A DNA stretch of 6,187 nucleotides from an uncultured Oscillospiraceae bacterium (GTDB lineage: Bacteria; Bacillota; Clostridia; Oscillospirales; Oscillospiraceae): positions 231-6,417 of the forward strand of contig CAJTVO010000157.1 of assembly GCA_910579485.1 (NCBI GenBank). Reading direction: 5' to 3'. Positions 1-4,981 of this stretch are shown here, piece by piece. The position numbers and the translations under genes were made by a program. Within the stretch, counting starts at the first letter, position 1. Every line of letters starts with the position of its first letter. Under the pieces are notes generated by a model. It made no database searches. It saw only the letters and a program-made list of their open reading frames with translations, and had not been told where the DNA came from.

Positions 1-863
1 TCGACAGCCTGCTGACCATCGGCAAGGGCCAGCGTATCGGCATCTTTGCCGGTTCCGGTGTGGGCAAGTCCACCCTGCTGGGCATGATCGCCAAGAACGT
101 GAAGGCGGACATCAACGTTATCGCCCTGGTAGGCGAGCGGGGCCGCGAGGTCCTGGAGTTCATGCAGAAGGACCTGGGGGAAGAGGGGATGCGCCGCTCC
201 ATCCTGGTGGTGGCTACCTCCGACCAGCCGGCCATGCTGCGGATGAAGTGCCCCAGCGTGGCCACCAGCATCGCCGAGTACTTCCGGGACCAGGGGTACG
301 ACGTGCTTTTGATGATGGACTCCCTGACCCGTTTCGCCATGGCCCAGCGGGAGATCGGCCTGGCCATCGGCGAGCCGCCGGTGGCGAGAGGGTACACGCC
401 CTCCATGTACGCCGAGATGCCCAAGCTGCTGGAGCGCAGCGGGAACTTCGAGCGGGGCTCCATCACCGGGGTCTATACGGTCCTGGTGGAGGGCGACGAC
501 ACCAACGAGCCCATCGCGGACACGGTCCGCGGCATCCTGGACGGCCATATCGTGCTGTCCCGGCAGCTGGCCAACGCCAACCACTTCCCGGCCATCGACG
601 TGGGGGCCAGCATTTCCCGTCTGATGGTGGAGATCGTCTCCCCGGAGCACCGGCAGCTGGCCAGTAAGCTGCGGGACATCATGGGCGTGTATGAGAAGAA
701 CGCCGACCTGGTGTCCATCGGGGCCTACAAGGCGGGGACCAACGCCAAGCTGGACCACGCCCTGGGCAAGATCGACGGCATCAACCAGTTTTTGATGCAG
801 GGCATCAACGAGAGCTTTTCCTATGAGGAGAGCCTGGAGCAGCTGCGGCGCATCCTGCGCTGA
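1..863 (+). CDS. fliI: Flagellum-specific ATPase FliI (3' part; 5' end outside the window)
   Basis: FliI hydrolyses ATP at the cytoplasmic face of the flagellar type III export apparatus and helps deliver substrate-chaperone complexes to the export gate. The frame is open from the first base (first full codon at 3) to TGA at 861-863, giving 286 residues. FliI is usually about 435-460 residues, so roughly the first 150 (N-terminal beta-barrel and start of the ATPase domain) are missing. Visible motifs are the Walker A loop GSGVGKST (51-74), GERGREV with the catalytic-type glutamate (132-152), Walker B VLLMMD followed by SLTRFA (from 303), and the FliI/F1-beta-like block around EGDDTNEPIADTVRGILDGH (about 490-549). 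The GTG at 60 lies inside the Walker A loop and is not a start. The C-terminal helical domain is complete. V/A-type ATPase beta subunits and virulence-secretion homologues share the fold, but fliJ, fliK, flgD and flgE downstream make FliI secure. Confidence 0.97.
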   Translation, partial: DSLLTIGKGQRIGIFAGSGVGKSTLLGMIAKNVKADINVIALVGERGREVLEFMQKDLGEEGMRRSILVVATSDQPAMLRMKCPSVATSIAEYFRDQGYDVLLMMDSLTRFAMAQREIGLAIGEPPVARGYTPSMYAEMPKLLERSGNFERGSITGVYTVLVEGDDTNEPIADTVRGILDGHIVLSRQLANANHFPAIDVGASISRLMVEIVSPEHRQLASKLRDIMGVYEKNADLVSIGAYKAGTNAKLDHALGKIDGINQFLMQGINESFSYEESLEQLRRILR

Positions 864-868
864 CGGGT

Positions 869-887
869 GTCCGCCGGAAGGGCGGGC
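869..887 (+). other. Small GC-rich hairpin in the fliI-fliJ gap
   Basis: GTCCGCC (869-875) can pair with GGCGGGC (881-887) around a five-base GGAAG loop, with one G-T wobble. No T-run follows, so it does not look like an intrinsic terminator. It could affect mRNA stability or be chance in GC-rich DNA. The rest of the 95-base gap (864-958) shows no credible gene. Confidence 0.3.
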
Positions 888-958
888 GAATAGAATGACC
901 TGCGGCCCAGACCGCGCCCTGCGGGGAGCGGACACGGATACGATACGGGAGAGCGCAT

Positions 959-1411
959 ATGAAAAAGTTCCGATTTTCTCTGGAAACAGTTTTGGAATAT
1001 AAACAGCAGATCCTGGATTCCCTCCAGGCCGAGCACGGCGCCATCCTTGCCCGTATCCGGCAGCAGGAGGAGCACATCGAGGCCCTGGAGGCGGAGTACC
1101 GCCACCTGAGCCAGGAGTTCAACCGCCGGAAGACGGAGGGGATCAGCATCCTGGACGCCCTCAAGTACGAGCAGTACCTGCGGGCCATGGAGCGGCAGAT
1201 CGAGGAGGCCCGGCAGTTCCTCGCGGAGCTGCAGAAGCAGGAGGAGGCCAAGCGCAGGGAAGTGGTGGAGGCCAAGAAGGACACCTCCTCCATTGAAAAG
1301 CTCCGGGAGAAGAAGCTGGAGGTCTACAACAAGGCCGTCCAGAAGAGCGAGGAGAACCTGATCGACGAATTTGTCACCACCAAGCGGATCATGGAGGCCC
1401 AGAGCGCGTAA
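959..1411 (+). CDS. fliJ: Flagellar export protein FliJ
   Basis: FliJ is a small cytoplasmic coiled-coil protein. In characterised systems it inserts into the FliI hexamer like the gamma stalk of F1-ATPase, contacts FlhA, and helps recycle export chaperones. The 150-residue product has the family's usual length and opening: a short basic start, then FRFSLETVLEYKQQ. Almost the whole chain is charged heptad-like helix (about residues 10-65 and 70-140) rich in Glu, Gln, Lys and Arg, with no membrane segment. The ATG at 959 is preceded by GGGAGAG (947-953) at five bases, which supports this start. It follows fliI by 95 bases, its usual partner and position. The sequence is helical and low in complexity, so the call rests on the N-terminal pattern, length and gene order together. 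Confidence 0.93.
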   Translation: MKKFRFSLETVLEYKQQILDSLQAEHGAILARIRQQEEHIEALEAEYRHLSQEFNRRKTEGISILDALKYEQYLRAMERQIEEARQFLAELQKQEEAKRREVVEAKKDTSSIEKLREKKLEVYNKAVQKSEENLIDEFVTTKRIMEAQSA

Positions 1412-1437
1412 CGATGTGAGCATCGTCCTGCGGGACG
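1411..1437 (+). other. Two overlapping, mutually exclusive small hairpins at the fliJ stop
   Basis: ACGATG (1411-1416) pairs perfectly with CATCGT (1421-1426) around a TGAG loop. CGTCC (1424-1428) pairs perfectly with GGACG (1433-1437) around a TGCG loop. They share bases 1424-1426, so they compete. The first begins in the fliJ stop codon. No T-run follows, so termination is not supported. An mRNA processing or stability role is possible, but the stems are short. Confidence 0.35.
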
Positions 1438-1458
1438 TTCTCAGATATACATACCATT

Positions 1459-1515
1459 AAAGGAGGTGAGGCCGGTCTCAGGCGCATATCCCATTCCAAT
1501 CGGAAGGGAGGTGAG
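1459..1515 (+). promoter_or_regulatory. Two Shine-Dalgarno-like sequences without an obvious start codon
   Basis: AAAGGAGGTGAG (1459-1470) and GGGAGGTGAG (1506-1515) share the nine bases GGAGGTGAG and are 45 bases apart. The first is a near-full complement of the 16S rRNA 3' end. No ATG, GTG or TTG lies 5-10 bases after either one. The only nearby GTGs (1466 and 1511) are inside the motifs themselves. The GTG at 1466 would open 36 codons to TGA at 1574-1576, which also covers the second motif in the same frame. The pair may belong to a lost or unusual small gene, or to a leader controlling the gene at 1596. Confidence 0.4.
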
Positions 1516-1578
1516 CGGGCAAGGCGGCGCGGAGCCGTTTGAAACGACTTACCCACGCGGATGCGCGGAGCAATGACG

Positions 1579-1598
1579 AAGGAGAAAAAGGAAACATG
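1579..1598 (+). promoter_or_regulatory. Ribosome binding site deciding the start at 1596
   Basis: AAGGAG (1579-1584) followed by the purine-rich AAAAAGGAAAC leads into ATG at 1596. It supports this start over the in-frame TTG at 1539, which would add 19 charged residues of little visible structure and has only a weak GGAG four bases upstream. Confidence 0.7.
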
Positions 1599-2573
1599 GA
1601 CATTGGCAGAGTTTACGGCAGATACTTACCCCTGGTTCCCGGGCAGACGCCGGCGGCGCGTTCCGACCCGAAGAGAAGCTTCTTTGGCAAGGAAAACCTG
1701 ATGCTCAACCGCACCAACGCCTATGCCTCCAGCGGCCGGCCCAGACTGACGGACGCGGAGATCGACGAGCTGGCCGTCAAGTACGACTTCCAGAACATGA
1801 CACGGGAGGACTACGACGGCTTCCTGGACAATCTGGTGGAGAAGGGCGTGCTGACCAAGGCTGAGACGGCATACTTCGGCTATGGCGGCACGGTCCGGCT
1901 GGATGCCATGGACAGCAAGATCATGGTGGTTTCCCTGGCGGGACAGGATCGCAATTACAGCCAGAATACGCCGTTCCTCGGAAACGGGGTACACGGCGAC
2001 GGCGACATGGTGGCCTGGCTGGCGGAGCTGATGGAGTCAACGGACTATTCCGCTGATCCGGAGGCGTTCCAGAGAGTAAAGCAGCGGTGCGAGATGTACG
2101 GCGCGATCTATGACGTTGTCGCCCGAGCCACAAATTCTCCGGCCTATATGGGCGGAGACCAGGAAAAACCCAGCATCGTTGACCAGGTCCGGGACCCCAA
2201 CAGCCAGTTCTATCAGGATATGTTCCTGCGCCTGCGGGTCCAGATGGAGAAGTCCAAGGAAGAGCAGGAGAAGCAGGCCATCATCGACGCCCTGGACGCC
2301 ATCCTGGAGAGCCTGAGTTCCAAGAAGGACGATCAGCCTCCCAAGAAGACCGCCGTGCGGTCCATGGCTGAGCTGTCCGAGACCATCGACTCCCTGGACA
2401 AGGACGATCCCCGGAAGGAGCAGCTGACCCTCTTAAAGGACCGGCTCCAGCAGCTGGGCATCTACGCCGATCTGGACGTGGGCGTCAAGGATGAGGACGA
2501 GAGCTGGGAAACACTGACCGGGACCCTCATTCGTGAGGAAGCAAAGGAACCCGATTTGAGCGATATCATTTAA
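1596..2573 (+). CDS. Uncharacterised protein in the flagellar operon, between fliJ and fliK
   Basis: I do not recognise this 325-residue protein. It shows no signal peptide or membrane segment and no cysteine-rich or nucleotide-binding motif. Residues 1-50 include an aromatic/proline-rich start (GRYLPLVPGQ). Residues 51-90 are a predicted helical unit with the pattern LTDAEIDEL...KYD..NMT.EDYD.FL..L...GVLT. Residues 91-200 are mixed. Residues 202-244 (NSQFYQDMF to SSKK) form a long charged helix. A lysine/proline-rich linker follows, then a helix pair (AELSETIDSLDK, LTLLKDRLQQLG) and an acidic C-terminus ending DLSDII. YlxF, usual at this locus in Bacillus, has an N-terminal membrane helix and coiled coil; this protein lacks the membrane helix and is not obviously YlxF. 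It ends 20 bases before fliK, so the two are probably co-transcribed. A cytoplasmic or exported factor for hook assembly is inference from position only. The coding call is strong; the function is unknown. Confidence 0.88.
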   Translation: MDIGRVYGRYLPLVPGQTPAARSDPKRSFFGKENLMLNRTNAYASSGRPRLTDAEIDELAVKYDFQNMTREDYDGFLDNLVEKGVLTKAETAYFGYGGTVRLDAMDSKIMVVSLAGQDRNYSQNTPFLGNGVHGDGDMVAWLAELMESTDYSADPEAFQRVKQRCEMYGAIYDVVARATNSPAYMGGDQEKPSIVDQVRDPNSQFYQDMFLRLRVQMEKSKEEQEKQAIIDALDAILESLSSKKDDQPPKKTAVRSMAELSETIDSLDKDDPRKEQLTLLKDRLQQLGIYADLDVGVKDEDESWETLTGTLIREEAKEPDLSDII

Positions 2574-2593
2574 AGCGAGGTGAACGCAGAAAT

Positions 2594-3748
2594 ATGACGA
2601 ACGTTGAAAACGCCCTGCTCCGGCAGATGCAGAAGATGTCCGCGGCCATTGGGGCCATGCAGGGCGCGGCAAGCAAGGACAAGGGCAGCCAGGCCGCCGT
2701 CAGCTTCCAGGAGATGATGCAGCAGTCCGGAAACAAGGTGTCCTCCAAGCAGCCCGAGAAGGACGCTCCCGCCGAGAAGCCTGTGGAGGGCCAGGAGGAG
2801 AGTCTAGAGGAGGGCAAGCTCCCGGTGGAGAAGCCGGAGGAGGAGCTGAAGCCCGAGAATCTGGTGGGCAACCCCAACGCCGTGGTCATGGATCTGTTCC
2901 GGCCCGACATCGTGGAGAGCGGCGCTGAACAGGCGGCGGCTCCCGTACTGACCGCGCTCCCCGAGGAGACCGTTCAGGAGACGGCTATGGAGGTAGACGC
3001 CCAGGCTCCCGGAATGGAGACCGCCGTTGACAGCGAGCTGGGCGCGGAGGTATCCATGGAGCAGCAGCCCAAGGACTTTGGCCAGGCCATGGAGGAGGCT
3101 CCCGCGGGGGAGACCGTCCAGCAGGCGGAGCAGGTCCGCGAAAGCGCTCCGGAGCAGGCAGTGGAAGAGGCAGACAAGCCCGACCTGCCGGAGAAGGTGG
3201 AGGTCCGCGCGGACAACGGCGAGGACGCCCCCGAGGAGGCCCCCGTGGGGGAGCAGCCCGTATTCCATGAAACCCGCGCCGTTCCCGTGAAGGTGGGCGA
3301 GCGGTATGAGGCCGTAGACACCCAGAAGCCGGAGATGGACAACCAGTTGGCAGACGCCATCCGCAGCGCGGCGCAGGCCGGTACGGAGCGCATCCAGATC
3401 CGCCTGGCTCCCCAGAACCTGGGCAGTCTGGTGATCGAGATGACCAAGGACGCCAACGGCGCTTTGCAGGTGGTGCTTCACACGTCCAACGCCAGGGCGG
3501 CGGGAGTGCTCAACCAGCATCTGGACGGACTGCATACCGCCCTCCAGAACTACGGCCAGGAGGAAGTCCATGTGGAAGTCCAGCGGGGCCAGGAGAGCCA
3601 GGAGCAGCACTTCAAGCAGGCCGATCCCGACGGGCGGGGACAGCAGCAGAGCCGCCAGCAGCAGGAGCGCCGGGAGGAGACCCCCGAAAATGGGCAGGAA
3701 TTTCTCCAGAAGCTGCGCCTGGGCCTGTTCGGTACGGACGAACTCTAA
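2594..3748 (+). CDS. fliK: Flagellar hook-length control protein FliK
   Basis: FliK is exported during hook growth, measures hook length, and through its C-terminal domain acts on FlhB to switch export from hook to filament substrates. The 384-residue product has the family architecture. Residues 1-50 are an exposed start rich in Met, Gln and Ala. About residues 50-235 are a long disordered stretch rich in Glu, Pro and Ala. About residues 250-335 form the Flg_hook domain (PF02120 type), with the signature IQIRLAPQNLGSLVIEM, then VVLHTSNARAAGVLNQHLDGL and LQNYG. The tail from about 335 is rich in Gln and Arg (QQQSRQQQERREE) and ends LRLGLFGTDEL. The ATG at 2594 follows GAGGTGA (2577-2583), 20 bases after the preceding gene. 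The flgD start lies 14 bases after its stop, so it sits inside a transcription unit. The N-terminal part is too low in complexity to identify alone; the C-terminal domain makes the call. Confidence 0.95.
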   Translation: MTNVENALLRQMQKMSAAIGAMQGAASKDKGSQAAVSFQEMMQQSGNKVSSKQPEKDAPAEKPVEGQEESLEEGKLPVEKPEEELKPENLVGNPNAVVMDLFRPDIVESGAEQAAAPVLTALPEETVQETAMEVDAQAPGMETAVDSELGAEVSMEQQPKDFGQAMEEAPAGETVQQAEQVRESAPEQAVEEADKPDLPEKVEVRADNGEDAPEEAPVGEQPVFHETRAVPVKVGERYEAVDTQKPEMDNQLADAIRSAAQAGTERIQIRLAPQNLGSLVIEMTKDANGALQVVLHTSNARAAGVLNQHLDGLHTALQNYGQEEVHVEVQRGQESQEQHFKQADPDGRGQQQSRQQQERREETPENGQEFLQKLRLGLFGTDEL

Positions 3749-3762
3749 AAAGGAGCTAGAAC

Positions 3763-4452
3763 ATGAGCGATCTGAACACGAGCGTCGATATCTATAACTA
3801 CTACAACAACCAGAAAACCACCGGAGTCTACCAGCCGGCCAAGGTGCCGATCCCTACCAGCGATGTGGGACACAAGTCTACCACGGTGCTGCCGGACTCC
3901 GACGATGCAAACAATACCCTCTCCTTTGAGGATATGCTGCTTCTGATGGTGACCCAGCTCCAGAACCAGACCATCGACAACACCGCCGATACCAACGACA
4001 TGATGAACCAGATCATCCAGATGACCGTCATGCAGGCCATCACCGACATGAAGACCCAGGTGGACGATCTGACCGAGGCCAACATCCTGAACTACACCGC
4101 CTCCCTGGTGGGCCAGACCGTGACCCTGCCCGTGTACGACAAGGAGGGCAAGCTGGTGGGCGAGAAGGAAGGCGTCGTTACCGGAACGGGCCTGTATAAC
4201 GGCCAGCGGGTCATCTTCATCGGCGATGAGACCTACCTGCTCAACCAGATCATGGCCGTGGGCAAGCTGCCCGCGAAGAAGCCCGAGGAGGGCGATGAGA
4301 CCGAGAAGCCCGGCGAGGACGGGAGTGTCGATAAGCCCGAGGGACCCGGCGAGGGCGAGAGCGTTGAGAAGCCCGGCGAAGGCGAGGCCACACCTCCTGA
4401 GACGGGCGAGGGCGGCGCCGGGGAAGAGACGTTAGAGAAGGCACTGGGATAA
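3763..4452 (+). CDS. flgD: Flagellar hook-capping (hook assembly scaffold) protein FlgD
   Basis: FlgD is exported to the tip of the rod, where it caps the growing hook and lets FlgE subunits assemble; it is later displaced. The 229-residue product has a polar N-terminal export region (1-45), then the FlgD N-terminal domain at about 50-105, with FEDMLLLMVTQLQNQ matching the family's F-x-x-L-L-V-x-Q-L-Q-N-Q motif and a second part NQIIQMTVMQAI. Residues 115-165 (LVGQTVTL, then D-KEGK-V) match the segment that follows it in other FlgDs. A recognisable Ig-like/Tudor-like domain, as in enterobacterial FlgD, is not visible. The last 60 residues are instead a Glu/Gly/Pro repeat tail. ATG 3763 follows AAAAAGGAG (3747-3755) at seven bases, a very good ribosome site. 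Its place after fliK and upstream of flgE is standard. Confidence 0.94.
   Translation: MSDLNTSVDIYNYYNNQKTTGVYQPAKVPIPTSDVGHKSTTVLPDSDDANNTLSFEDMLLLMVTQLQNQTIDNTADTNDMMNQIIQMTVMQAITDMKTQVDDLTEANILNYTASLVGQTVTLPVYDKEGKLVGEKEGVVTGTGLYNGQRVIFIGDETYLLNQIMAVGKLPAKKPEEGDETEKPGEDGSVDKPEGPGEGESVEKPGEGEATPPETGEGGAGEETLEKALG
4270..4440 (+). repeat. Degenerate EKPGEG-type repeat region encoding the FlgD tail
   Basis: The tail (FlgD residues 170-229) repeats variants of E/D-K-P-G/E-E-G: KKPEEGDE, EKPGEDGSV, DKPEGPGEGE, SVEKPGEGE. At DNA level GAGAAGCCCGGCGA occurs at 4303-4316 and again at 4366-4379, 63 bases apart, so copies stay in frame. The 60 residues contain 16 Glu, 13 Gly and 8 Pro. Such repeats can expand or contract by slippage. 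Confidence 0.75.
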
Positions 4453-4485
4453 CGACGGCGCCGGAGCGGAAATGAGGATGAGCAT

Positions 4486-4887
4486 ATGGCAGAGCGAATC
4501 ACACCGATCATGCCAATAGAGCGGCTGGGCCAGGTGGAGCAGGTGCAGCCGGTACGCCGCAGGGACGCGGGAAGCTTCGGTACCATGCTCCAACGGGAGA
4601 TCCAGAGCGCGGCCCCGGCGGAGGAGAGCTTCTCCGTGGCCTTTTCCAAGCACGCCAAGGCGCGCGCGGAGGAGCGGGGCATCGAGGTGACGCCCGCGCT
4701 CATGGGCCAGCTGGCGGACAGCGTGGAGCGGGCCAGCGCCAAGGGAGCCACCAATATCCTGGCGTTTGACTCCACACGGGCGTTTATCATCAACATCCCC
4801 CACGGGCGGGTGATCACCACCATGTCCCAGGAGGAGATGCAGGAAAACATTTTTACCAACATCGACGGCGCCGTTCTTTTGAAGTAA
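4486..4887 (+). CDS. Flagellar operon protein, TIGR02530 / PF12611 (Flagellar_put) type
   Basis: This 133-residue protein belongs, by eye, to the small family annotated 'flagellar operon protein', found next to flgD and flgE in many Firmicutes; its molecular function is not established as far as I know. Residues 1-45 are a variable start with proline-hydrophobic repeats (ITPIMPIERL). The conserved domain is residues 53-132: FSKHAKARAEERGIEV, then a helix (LMGQLADSVERASAKGA), a beta-rich centre (LAFDSTRAFIINI, GRVITTM), and the hallmark end IFTNIDGAVLL. No membrane segment or signal peptide is visible. ATG 4486 is preceded by GAGG (4474-4477) at eight bases. It lies 33 bases after flgD and 90 before flgE, the usual position. 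A helper role in hook assembly or export is inference from gene order. Confidence 0.9.
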   Translation: MAERITPIMPIERLGQVEQVQPVRRRDAGSFGTMLQREIQSAAPAEESFSVAFSKHAKARAEERGIEVTPALMGQLADSVERASAKGATNILAFDSTRAFIINIPHGRVITTMSQEEMQENIFTNIDGAVLLK

Positions 4888-4918
4888 AGAAGAGCAGGAC
4901 CTTTCAGGATGCCTTGCC

Positions 4919-4939
4919 CTCCCGCCCGAATGGCGGGGG
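4919..4939 (+). other. GC-rich hairpin between the TIGR02530-type gene and flgE
   Basis: CTCCCGCC (4919-4926) can pair with GGCGGGGG (4932-4939) around a CGAAT loop, giving eight pairs including one T-G wobble. No T-run follows, and flgE is read in the same direction just downstream, so it is not a convincing terminator. It could be a processing or stability element that lets flgE be expressed at a different level from the upstream genes. Confidence 0.4.
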
Positions 4940-4957
4940 AGCGGCGGCGCCAGAGGC

Positions 4958-4981
4958 AAAAAGGAGATTATGATCGCATGA
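4958..4981 (+). promoter_or_regulatory. flgE ribosome binding site with a start-stop mini-ORF
   Basis: AAAAAGGAG (4958-4966) is a strong ribosome site. Two ATGs follow. ATG 4970, three bases after it, reads only three codons before TGA (4979-4981). ATG 4978, 11 bases after it, opens flgE and overlaps that stop as ATGA. The neighbouring FlgE N-terminal motif fixes the real start at 4978; no other in-frame start lies upstream. Confidence 0.6.

Noticed and set aside
60..62. GTG at 60 as the start of fliI
   Set aside because: It is the valine inside the Walker A loop GSGVGKST, and the frame is open upstream to the window edge.
895..1002. ATG-started 35-codon frame overlapping the fliJ start
   Set aside because: No good ribosome site, and most of its length is fliJ read in another frame.
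821..1423. Minus-strand open frame opposite fliJ
   Set aside because: Leucine-rich shadow of the Gln/Glu-rich coiled coil of fliJ.
1458..1489. Possible sigma-28/sigma-D type promoter: TAAA at 1458-1461 and GCGCATAT at 1482-1489
   Set aside because: The -10-like box matches GCCGATAT in six of eight bases, but the spacing is about 20 instead of about 15, and the same GCGCATAT occurs by the fliJ start (953-960) with no TAAA upstream.
1539..1595. TTG start that would extend the unknown protein by 19 residues
   Set aside because: ATG 1596 has a better ribosome site, and the extension is polar with no visible motif.
2804..3610. Long open frame on the minus strand opposite fliK
   Set aside because: It is a leucine-rich mirror of the GC-rich, Glu/Gln-rich fliK coding strand; fliK has a clear Flg_hook domain in its own frame.
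4233..4862. Minus-strand open frame across the flgD tail and the TIGR02530-type gene
   Set aside because: It is Ser/Pro-rich because it reads the EKPGEG repeats backwards, and it spans two well-supported plus-strand genes.
4919..4939. Intrinsic terminator before flgE
   Set aside because: The stem is good but no T-run follows, and flgE continues the same operon.
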